DNA of 64,000 bases from CAWDZK01 sp963807005 (lineage in GTDB: Bacteria; Actinomycetota; Actinomycetes; JACCUZ01): assembly GCA_963807005.1 (NCBI GenBank), contig CAWDZK010000001.1:1-64000 (forward strand), written 5' to 3'. The notes under the pieces are model-generated. The model was not told the DNA's origin. It did no database searches and saw only the letters and a program-made list of their open reading frames with translations. Each line of letters opens with the position of its first letter. The first letter of the stretch is position 1. Below, one piece after another: positions 55,346-62,437 of the stretch. The position numbers were made by a program, and so were the translations under genes.

Positions 55346-58306
55346 ATGAGCGGGCCGCCACACCGGGGCCCGGGGGTGCCGAGGCTGATCGGAGGCTCGA
55401 GCGTGGACGGGGACGCCCTCTCAGCGCCTTCGGACGAGCAGTGTCCCGACGACACGGCCGGCCTGAGCACGTCCGAGCTCGTTGTCCGGCTCCAGGACGC
55501 GCACGAGCGCATCGCGGAGCTCGAGTCGGCCCGGTTGCGGGCCGAGACCCTGTTCGCTGTCACCCAGGTCCTGGGGAAGACGTTGAGCCTGCAGGACACC
55601 TTCGACACGATCCTCGGCCAGCTGCAGCGAGTCGTCCCCTACGACAGCTCGTCGATCCAGGTGATCCAGGAGGACAGGCTGGTCATCGTGGGCGGGCGCG
55701 GTTTCGACCGGCCGGAGACCATCCTCGGACTCGGATTCGGCCTGGACGACGAGACCAACCCCAGCATCCAGGTGCTGCGGTCCAGGCGGCAGCACGTCTT
55801 CGGCGACGTGTCCCACCACCCACACTTCGCCAGCCAGGTCCACGGTGGTGGGCGCATCCGCGGCTGGATCTGCGCACCGCTGCTCTTCGGTGATCGCATC
55901 ATCGGCGTCATCACGCTGGACAAGTTCGAGCCCGACTTCTACAACGAGGAGCTGGCGGAGCTCGTCACGGCGTTCGCCGCCCAGGCGGCCACGGCGATCG
56001 AGAACGCACGGTTGCTCGAGACCGAGCGGGCGGCGCGCGAGCAGGCGGAGACGCTGCGGGCAGCGGCCCAGTCGCTGGGGAGCACGCTGAGCCTGCCGCA
56101 GGTGTTCGACCTCATCCTCACCGAGCTGCGCAAGGTCGTGCCGTACGACAGCTGCAGCGTGCAGCAGATGGACGGCGACGAGCTGGTCATCGTCGGCGGC
56201 CACGGCTTCCCCAACCTGGACCAGTTGCTGGGGGCCCGGTTCAACTGGCGCGACGCGGACGACCCCGCCGGCGAGGTGGTGCTGCGGCGCGAGCCGGTCA
56301 TCGTCGGGAACGTATCGGCCAGGTTCGAGCACTTCCAGGACGAGGCGCACGGAGGCGGGCGCATCAAGGCGTGGATGGGAGTGCCGCTGATCGTCGGTGG
56401 CCGGCTGATCGGCATGCTCACCCTCGACAAGCTCGAGGAGAACTACTACACCGACGAGCACGCCCGCATGGCGGAGACCTTCGCCGCCCTGGCCACGACG
56501 GCGATCGAGAACGCGCGCCTGTTCGAGATCGAGCGTTCGGCTCGCGAGCAGGCGGAGACGCTGCGGGCGGCGGCCCAGTCGCTGGGGAGCACGCTGAGCC
56601 TTCCGCGGGTGTTCGACTTGATCCTCACCGAGCTGCGCAAGGTCGTGCCGTACGACAGCTGCAGCGTGCAGCAGATGGACGGCGACGAGCTGGTCATCGT
56701 CGGAGGCCTGGGCTTCCCGAACCTGGACGAGCTGCTGGGGGCCCGGTTCCACTGGCGGGACGCGGACGACCCCGGAGGTGAGGTGGTGCTGCGGCGCGAG
56801 CCGGTCATTGTCGGGAACGTGTCGGCCAGGTTCGAGCACTTCCGGAACGAGGCGCACGGCGCCGGCCGCATCAAGGGCTGGATGGGGGTGCCGCTGACAG
56901 TCGCTGGCCGGCTGATCGGCATGCTCACCCTCGACAAGCTCGAGAAGGACTACTACACCGACGAGCACGCGCAGATGGCCAAGACCTTCGCCGCCTACGC
57001 CGCGACGGCCATCGAGCGAGCTCGCCTCTTCGACGAGATCCGCAGCCTGCTGGAGGACGCGTCGGACGCTCGCCGACGCCTCGTCGACGCCATAGAGAAC
57101 TCGTCGGAGGGATTTGCGTTCTACGACGCGGACGACCGGCTGGTGCTCTCCAACACGAAGTATCAGGAGCTGCTCTACCCGGGATCGGCCGTTGTGCTCA
57201 GGCCGGGGATGTCGTTCGAGGAGATCGTGCGCGCGGCTGCGGCCCAGGGCCTCATTGCCGACATCGACGGGGACCCGGACGAGTGGGTAGCGCAACGGCT
57301 GGCCTTGCATCGCGACCCGCAGGAACCACTGCTCCAGCAGCGCGGCGACGGCCGGTGGCTGCTCATCACCGAGCGACGAACGGGCGATGGCGGCACGGTG
57401 GCCGTCTTCTCGGACATCACCGCACTGAAGCAGCGAGAGGAGGAGCTCACCCTGAAGTCGCAGGCACTCCAGCAGCTCTCGCAGCAGCTGGCCAAGTACC
57501 TGTCTCCCCAGGTGTACGACTCCATCTTCACCGGTCGGCAGGAGGTCAGGCTGACCAGCCAGCGGAAGCGGCTGACCGTCTTCTTCTCCGACATCGCCGG
57601 CTTCACCGAGACGACCGAGCGGCTGCAGCCCGAGGACCTGAGCCAGCTGCTGAACCACTACCTGACCGAGATGTCGCAGATCGCGCTCGCCCACGGCGCG
57701 ACGATCGACAAGTACGTGGGCGACGCGATCCTGATCTTCTTCGGGGACCCGGAGTCCCGTGGGGTCGAGGCGGACGCCATCGCCTGCGTGCGGATGGCTC
57801 TCGGGATGCGGGCGCGGATGGCCGAGCTGCAGGACATCTGGCGGGCCGCCGGCATCGAGCAGCCGCTCCGCTGCCGGATGGGCATCAACACCGGCGTGTG
57901 CACAGTGGGTAACTTCGGCAGCGACGACCGGATGGACTACACGATCATCGGGGGAGCGGTGAACCTCGCCGCCCGGCTCGAGACGTCCTGCCCCCCGGAC
58001 GAGATCCTGGTCTCCTACGAGACGCACGCGCACGTCAAGGACGAGGTCGGCTGCGAGGAGCACGGTCACCTGGATGTCAAGGGCTTCCCCTACCCGGTGG
58101 CCACCTACCGGGTGGTCGACCTGGTCGAGAACATGACCGCGGCCGACCGGCCCATCCATGCGAAGCTGCCGCACCTCCAGCTCGACGTCGATGTCTCGCA
58201 GATGTCCGACGACGAGCAACGCGCCGCCGCCGCGCTGCTGAGGGAGACGGTGCAGCGGCTGTCCGGCAGCGGCCCGGTCGACCCCCAGGTCGCCCCGCCG
58301 CGCTGA
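55346..58306 (+). CDS. adenylate/guanylate cyclase with three GAF domains and PAS
   Basis: A 986-residue soluble sensor cyclase. Short coiled coil (about 40-65), GAF1 about 65-225, GAF2 231-399, GAF3 400-566, PAS about 590-705, coiled coil, then a class III cyclase domain about 730-930. Metal Asp residues are in VFFSDIAGF and 'DKYVGDAILIFFGDP'; the Lys of DKYVGD and the Asp of 'RMDYTIIGGAVNLAARLE' favour ATP as substrate. GAF2 and GAF3 are nearly identical (507-bp in-frame duplication). ATG 55346; the ribosome site is weak. No membrane segment. Confidence 0.9.
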   Translation: MSGPPHRGPGVPRLIGGSSVDGDALSAPSDEQCPDDTAGLSTSELVVRLQDAHERIAELESARLRAETLFAVTQVLGKTLSLQDTFDTILGQLQRVVPYDSSSIQVIQEDRLVIVGGRGFDRPETILGLGFGLDDETNPSIQVLRSRRQHVFGDVSHHPHFASQVHGGGRIRGWICAPLLFGDRIIGVITLDKFEPDFYNEELAELVTAFAAQAATAIENARLLETERAAREQAETLRAAAQSLGSTLSLPQVFDLILTELRKVVPYDSCSVQQMDGDELVIVGGHGFPNLDQLLGARFNWRDADDPAGEVVLRREPVIVGNVSARFEHFQDEAHGGGRIKAWMGVPLIVGGRLIGMLTLDKLEENYYTDEHARMAETFAALATTAIENARLFEIERSAREQAETLRAAAQSLGSTLSLPRVFDLILTELRKVVPYDSCSVQQMDGDELVIVGGLGFPNLDELLGARFHWRDADDPGGEVVLRREPVIVGNVSARFEHFRNEAHGAGRIKGWMGVPLTVAGRLIGMLTLDKLEKDYYTDEHAQMAKTFAAYAATAIERARLFDEIRSLLEDASDARRRLVDAIENSSEGFAFYDADDRLVLSNTKYQELLYPGSAVVLRPGMSFEEIVRAAAAQGLIADIDGDPDEWVAQRLALHRDPQEPLLQQRGDGRWLLITERRTGDGGTVAVFSDITALKQREEELTLKSQALQQLSQQLAKYLSPQVYDSIFTGRQEVRLTSQRKRLTVFFSDIAGFTETTERLQPEDLSQLLNHYLTEMSQIALAHGATIDKYVGDAILIFFGDPESRGVEADAIACVRMALGMRARMAELQDIWRAAGIEQPLRCRMGINTGVCTVGNFGSDDRMDYTIIGGAVNLAARLETSCPPDEILVSYETHAHVKDEVGCEEHGHLDVKGFPYPVATYRVVDLVENMTAADRPIHAKLPHLQLDVDVSQMSDDEQRAAAALLRETVQRLSGSGPVDPQVAPPR
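56036..57049 (+). repeat. 507-bp in-frame tandem duplication (GAF2/GAF3)
   Basis: 56036-56542 and 56543-57049 are closely similar at DNA level, each 169 codons. Long runs are identical, for example around CTGCGCAAGGTCGTGCCGTA. Confidence 0.9.
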
Positions 58307-58350
58307 CCGGGGGAGGGCCGTTTCAGGGCCGCCTGGGTGGGGAAATCGAG

Positions 58351-58839
58351 GTGCTTGTGAGCACGGAAGACCCGCGCGAGCGGCTGGAGCAGGAGGCCGA
58401 GCGGCTGGACCGTCGCCAGGCCGACCTGGACCGCGAGCAGACCCAGCAGGACGCCACCGCTCCACCGGACCGGGACCGCGAGGCGCTCCGCCGGCTGGCG
58501 GACGAGACGGACACGCTCGCCGACGAGTGGGACCGGCTCGCCGACGAGTGGGACCGGCGGGCAGAGGCCCGCGACGTCGACGGCGACCAGCGGGACTCCC
58601 GGGCCCACGCCCGCGATCTCGCGATCCGTACGGCCGAAGCGGCCGGCCAGCAGCCAGGCGACCGCGGCGTGGAGCGCTACTGGACCGCCCGTGACCGGGA
58701 CAGCGCCACCTTCGACCGGCACGACTCGGCCGACGACCGGCGCCGCGCCGCGGCCGACCGGTCCCGTTCGGCCGAGCTGCGTCGGCGGGCCCGCAAGGAC
58801 CGCGAGGCGCTGGGCCCCCTGCTCGCCGAGGACGACTGA
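58351..58839 (+). CDS. Asp/Arg-rich coiled-coil protein, unknown
   Basis: A 162-residue, highly charged, fully helical protein with repeats of the form ADExDxLADEWDR and later DRxxADDRRRAAADRSR. Residues about 57-70 are an exact heptad duplication (LADEWDR twice, 21-bp DNA repeat near 58518-58559). GTG 58351, or GTG 58357. 45 bp after the cyclase gene, so possibly cotranscribed. No function known. Confidence 0.6.
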   Translation: MLVSTEDPRERLEQEAERLDRRQADLDREQTQQDATAPPDRDREALRRLADETDTLADEWDRLADEWDRRAEARDVDGDQRDSRAHARDLAIRTAEAAGQQPGDRGVERYWTARDRDSATFDRHDSADDRRRAAADRSRSAELRRRARKDREALGPLLAEDD

Positions 58840-58849
58840 GCCGACGAGC

Positions 58850-59455
58850 TCAGGGGTCGTGCACGCTGCCCTCGACCGTCGGCGGCTCCTCCTCGCCGCG
58901 CCGACGCAGCAGCCCGATGCCGGGCAGCCCGGTGACGACCCGCCGGAGGTCCTGCACCACCTCGAGGACCTCGTGCAGGTCCGGGCCGACCCGGTCCAGG
59001 TTCTGCAGCATCGGCAGGACGTCGTTCTCGACGTGGTCGAGCAGGAGCGGCATCCGGTCCACCAGCGAGATCGCCGCCGTCACCTCGGCCGGGTCGAGCT
59101 CCTCGGCGAACCGCAGGGCGGCCGGTGCGAGCCTGCGCAGAGACGGCTCCCAGCTGGTGAGTGAGGCGTCCACCCGGTCCAGCACCCCCGTCGCACCGTC
59201 CACCGACCGGCCGGCGTCACGGGTCACGATCTCGGCCGTGTCGAGCACGGCGTGCGTGCGCCGGGTGGCCTCGTCGGCCCGGGAGACGACCTGGTCGGCG
59301 CGGTCGACCACCCGGTCGACCCGGTCGAGCAGGTCCTCGATCCGGTCCATGGCCGCGGCGGCCCGGGGCACCAGACCGAGGGCGGTCTCGACGGCGTCAG
59401 CCGCGGCGACCGCGCCGCCGAGGACGGCGGCCGGTCCGGGGAGGGGGAGTCGCAT
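58850..59455 (-). CDS. helical protein of unknown function
   Basis: A 201-residue protein rich in amphipathic helices with regularly spaced Val/Asp ('RIEDLLDRVDRVVDRADQVV') and a C-terminal 'DLRRVVTGLPGIGLLRRRGE'. The N-terminus is mildly hydrophobic (LPGPAAVLGGAVAAADAV). Apolipoprotein-like or phasin-like in character; typical of an uncharacterised actinobacterial family. Convergent with the preceding gene. Confidence 0.55.
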   Translation of the reverse strand: MRLPLPGPAAVLGGAVAAADAVETALGLVPRAAAAMDRIEDLLDRVDRVVDRADQVVSRADEATRRTHAVLDTAEIVTRDAGRSVDGATGVLDRVDASLTSWEPSLRRLAPAALRFAEELDPAEVTAAISLVDRMPLLLDHVENDVLPMLQNLDRVGPDLHEVLEVVQDLRRVVTGLPGIGLLRRRGEEEPPTVEGSVHDP

Positions 59456-59500
59456 GCGGCTGCTCGTTCCCTCTCGGGCTGCTCCGCACGCCCCGCGGGC

Positions 59501-60088
59501 TCAGCAGCCTGACGGCACCGGCCGCGGGGTCGGCGACAGGGCGGCCGCGGCGTCCGCCGGCGGTCGCAGGCCGTGCCAGGCGGCGCCGAGCACCAGGTCG
59601 ACGCTCGCGTCGGCGCGCTGGTCGGGCACGGCGGTGACCTCCGGTGCCGCCCCGACCTGGCCCGCCGGGGCCACCTGCGCCGTCACGGTCCGGGCCGCAG
59701 CGGTGCCGAGCCGGGAGCTGCGGACCTCGGCCGCCCCGGTCACGGTCCGCTTCAGCGGGTCGTTGTCCACGGTGCCCACCCGGAAGCCGCGCTTGCGCAG
59801 CAGCGTCGCGACCTGCGAGGCGAGCCCGCGCCGGTCGGTGGCGTTGTAGACGTTGACCCGCACGTCCTTGGCGGCCACGACGCTCGGCGCCGGGCTCGGT
59901 GCCGGACAGCTTGCCGCCGGAGTCGCGACGACGTCGTCGGCGGCGGGGCGGTGCGACCACCACCATGCCCCGGCGGCCAGCGCCGCGGTCACGAGGAGGG
60001 CCACCACCAGCAGCCCCCGGTGCGAGCGCCGAGGGCCGCGGCGCGCCGACGGGCGGCCTCCGACGCCGGCAGGGGTGAACATCGACAC
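59501..60088 (-). CDS. LytR_C-domain membrane protein
   Basis: A 195-residue protein: one membrane helix (about 25-44), a Pro/Ala linker, and a LytR cell-envelope C-terminal domain ('VRVNVYNATDRRGLASQVAT', 'LLRKRGFRVGTVDNDP'). The domain occurs with LCP ligases that attach polymers to peptidoglycan; the catalytic LCP domain is absent here. GTG 60088 or ATG 60082. Thirteen bp after the VapB-like gene, same strand. Confidence 0.8.
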   Translation of the reverse strand: MSMFTPAGVGGRPSARRGPRRSHRGLLVVALLVTAALAAGAWWWSHRPAADDVVATPAASCPAPSPAPSVVAAKDVRVNVYNATDRRGLASQVATLLRKRGFRVGTVDNDPLKRTVTGAAEVRSSRLGTAAARTVTAQVAPAGQVGAAPEVTAVPDQRADASVDLVLGAAWHGLRPPADAAAALSPTPRPVPSGC

Positions 60089-60101
60089 GGTGGCGCAGCC
60101 C

Positions 60102-60398
60102 TCAGTCCGGGAGCTCGAGCACCCGGGCGTGCAGCACCGGGATCTGGGCGAGGGCGGCGCGCAGGGCGCGGTGCAGGCCGTCCTCCAGATAGAGGTCCCC
60201 GCGCCACTGCACGACGTGGGCGAACAGGTCGCCGTAGTACGTCGAGTCGTCGGCGAACAGCGCCTCCAGGTCGAGCTCGCGCTTGGTCGTCACCAGCTCC
60301 TCCAGCCGCACCTGGGTGGGCGCGAGACCGCCCCACTCGCGCTGGGAGAACCCGTGGTCGGGGTACGGCTTGTGGTCACCGACCGCCTTGAAGATCAC
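60102..60398 (-). CDS. VapB-like small protein (conserved in actinobacteria)
   Basis: A 98-residue protein 'FKAVGDHKPYPDHGFSQREW' to 'YYGDLFAHVVQWRGDLYLED'. Relatives in actinobacteria are often labelled VapB-type antitoxin, but no PIN toxin is adjacent, and the LEDGLHRALRA motif is reminiscent of ParB-like nuclease folds. GTG 60398 sits 6 bp after TATGCT, so it is probably leaderless; ATG 60410 is an alternative. Upstream of and cotranscribed with the LytR_C gene. Confidence 0.6.
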   Translation of the reverse strand: MIFKAVGDHKPYPDHGFSQREWGGLAPTQVRLEELVTTKRELDLEALFADDSTYYGDLFAHVVQWRGDLYLEDGLHRALRAALAQIPVLHARVLELPD

Positions 60399-60449
60399 CC
60401 TCGCGAGCATAGGCTGGCCGCCCCAGGCCCCGGAGCAGGGAGAGGTCTC

Positions 60450-62003
60450 ATGTCGGCAAAGGAGCCAGGTCCGTCCGACGTCGTCGCCGACGTGCAGGAG
60501 GGCTACGCGTTCGACGGGCCGGCGCTCGAGCTCGGGGCCCTGGTGGTCGACGGTGAGGCGCGTCCGGACGCCACTGTGCGGATCCCGCTGGCGATGCTCA
60601 ACCGGCACGGCCTGGTGGCCGGGGCCACCGGCACCGGCAAGACCAAGACGTTGCAGCTGATGGCCGAGCAGCTGTCGGCCGCCGGGGTCCCGGTGATGGC
60701 CGCCGACATCAAGGGTGATCTCTCCGGCATCGCCGAGCCGGGCGAGCCGAGCGACCGGGTGGCCGGACGCGCCACCGAGGTCGGCCAGACCTGGACCGCG
60801 ACCGGCTTCCCGGTCGAGCTGCTGGCGCTCGGCGGGCAGGGCGAGGGCCTCACGCTGCGCGCGACCATGACCTCGTTCGGCCCGACGCTGCTGGCGAAGG
60901 TCCTCGGGCTCAACGACGTGCAGGAGTCCTCGCTCGGCCTGGTGTTCCACTTCGCCGACAAGGCCGGGCTGCCGATGCTCGACCTCAAGGACCTCCGCGC
61001 GGTGGTGCAGTTCCTCATGAGTGACGAGGGGCAGGACGAGCTCAAGGAGCTCGGCGGCCTGTCCCGGGCGACGGCCGGTGTCATCCTGCGCGAGCTCATC
61101 GGGTTCGAGGACCAGGGCGCGGACCTGTTCTTCGGGGAGCCGGAGTTCGAGACGGCCGACCTGATGCGGGTCGACGCGCAGGGGCGCGGCATCGTGTCGC
61201 TGCTCGAGCTGCCGCAGCTGCAGGACCGCCCCAAGGTGTTCTCGACCTTCCTCATGTGGCTCCTGGCCGACCTGTTCCAGGAGCTGCCGGAGGTCGGCGA
61301 CGTCGACAAGCCCAAGCTGGTCTTCTTCTTCGACGAGGCGCACCTGCTCTTCGACGACGCGTCGAAGGAGTTCCTCTCCGCCATCGCCCAGACCGTGCGG
61401 CTCATCCGGTCCAAGGGGGTCGGTGTCTTCTTCGTCACCCAGACGCCGAAGGACGTTCCCTCCGACGTCCTGGCCCAGCTCGGCAACCGGGTGCAGCACG
61501 CCCTGCGAGCGTTCACCCCGGACGACGCCAAGGCGCTCAAGGCGACCGCGTCCACGTTCCCCCACTCCGGCTACGACCTCGAGGAGGCGCTGACCCAGCT
61601 CGGGATCGGCGAGGCGATGATCACCGTGCTGTCCGACCGCGGCGCCCCCACGCCGGTCGCGTGGACCCGGTTGCGGGCACCGGAGTCGAAGATGGCGCCG
61701 GCCGACCCGGCGGTCCTCACCGCGGCGGTGGCATCCTCGCCGCTGCACGCCAAGTACGCCGAGACCGTCGACCGCGACTCGGCGTACGAGCGGCTCGCGA
61801 AGAAGGTCGAGGCCGCCGCGGAGCCGGAACCCGCGGACGAGCCGAGCCGGGCACCGTCGCGGCCGAAGCGCTCCTCGAAGCCGGCGAAGTCCACCGCCGA
61901 GAAGGTGATCGAGTCCTCGGCGTTCCGGTCGGCCGCCCGGTCGGCGGCGACCGTCCTCGGCCGCGAGATCGCCCGCTCGATCTTCGGTACCCGCCGCCGC
62001 TGA
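60450..62003 (+). CDS. HerA-like ATPase (DUF853 family)
   Basis: A 517-residue cytosolic ATPase of the helicase HerA C-terminal-like family: Walker A 'GLVAGATGTGKTKTLQLMAE', 'MAADIKGDLSGIAEPGE', Walker B 'KLVFFFDEAHLLFDDASKEF', sensor 'GVFFVTQTPKDVPSDVLAQL'. The C-terminal 70 residues are a Pro/Lys/Ala-rich tail plus a basic end. Probably a hexameric DNA or protein motor; role undefined. ATG 60450 with GGGAGAGG upstream. Confidence 0.87.
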   Translation: MSAKEPGPSDVVADVQEGYAFDGPALELGALVVDGEARPDATVRIPLAMLNRHGLVAGATGTGKTKTLQLMAEQLSAAGVPVMAADIKGDLSGIAEPGEPSDRVAGRATEVGQTWTATGFPVELLALGGQGEGLTLRATMTSFGPTLLAKVLGLNDVQESSLGLVFHFADKAGLPMLDLKDLRAVVQFLMSDEGQDELKELGGLSRATAGVILRELIGFEDQGADLFFGEPEFETADLMRVDAQGRGIVSLLELPQLQDRPKVFSTFLMWLLADLFQELPEVGDVDKPKLVFFFDEAHLLFDDASKEFLSAIAQTVRLIRSKGVGVFFVTQTPKDVPSDVLAQLGNRVQHALRAFTPDDAKALKATASTFPHSGYDLEEALTQLGIGEAMITVLSDRGAPTPVAWTRLRAPESKMAPADPAVLTAAVASSPLHAKYAETVDRDSAYERLAKKVEAAAEPEPADEPSRAPSRPKRSSKPAKSTAEKVIESSAFRSAARSAATVLGREIARSIFGTRRR

Positions 62004-62011
62004 GCGCGGGG

Positions 62012-62099
62012 TGGCGGAGGATGCGGGATTCGAACCCGCGAGGGGTTGCCCCCAACACGCTTTCCAAGCGTGCGCCCTAGGCCACTAGGCGAATCCTCC
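62012..62099 (-). tRNA. tRNA-Ser(GGA)
   Basis: Minus strand, acceptor GGAGGAT / ATCCTCC, anticodon GGA (plus-strand 62063-62065), long variable arm, T arm with GTTCGAAT, discriminator G and encoded CCA. Faces the HerA-like gene tail-to-tail. Confidence 0.95.
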
Positions 62100-62167
62100 G
62101 CCGACGAGGGTACCGGAGCACCAGCCGCTCCCCGACCAGCCGGTGACCCACCGGCGACCGCCCCCGT

Positions 62168-62239
62168 CCTCCCGCGAGTGGTGGGTTGCGCACCCGAGAT
62201 GCCCCGATCCGCCTGCCGAACCCACCACTCGGCGGGAGG
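62168..62239. repeat. inverted repeat with 31-nt loop
   Basis: Arms 62168-62187 and 62219-62239 pair over 20 bp with one bulged base (CCTCCCGC-GAGTGGTGGGTT). It lies between the leftward tRNA-Ser and the rightward SRP RNA. Could be a terminator for upstream transcription or a scattered hairpin element like the one at 44346. Confidence 0.7.
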
Positions 62240-62255
62240 GGGATGGCGGGGCCGT

Positions 62256-62261
62256 TAGACT
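62256..62261 (+). promoter_or_regulatory. -10 box of the SRP RNA gene
   Basis: TAGACT, 7 bp before the proposed RNA start. No convincing -35. Confidence 0.4.
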
Positions 62262-62267
62262 CGGTGG

Positions 62268-62358
62268 CCGACCCCTCGTGCGGCGTCATCCCGCTGAACC
62301 CCCCCAGGGCCGGAAGGCAGCAAGGGTAGGCAGGCTCTGGCGGGTGTGCGAGGGGTCC
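62268..62358 (+). ncRNA. ffs: signal recognition particle RNA (small bacterial type)
   Basis: About 90 nt. The conserved Ffh-binding core is present (CAGGGCCGGAAGGCAGCAAG, with GGCAGCAAGGGTAGG following), and the outer stem ACCCCTCG...CGAGGGGT closes it at 62271-62278 and 62349-62356. Location just upstream of dnaX is standard for actinobacteria. Confidence 0.95.
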
Positions 62359-62424
62359 CTTTCGTGCCCGGGCCGCGCGCCCGCGACCTCGGGACGACCC
62401 GGCCGGGCGGTCCGCCCCGGCGGC

Positions 62425-62430
62425 TAGGGT
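62425..62430 (+). promoter_or_regulatory. -10 box for leaderless dnaX
   Basis: TAGGGT, 7 bp before the GTG of dnaX with no ribosome site between; same TAGGGTCGG arrangement as at pntAA. Confidence 0.5.
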
Positions 62431-62437
62431 CGGTGCC

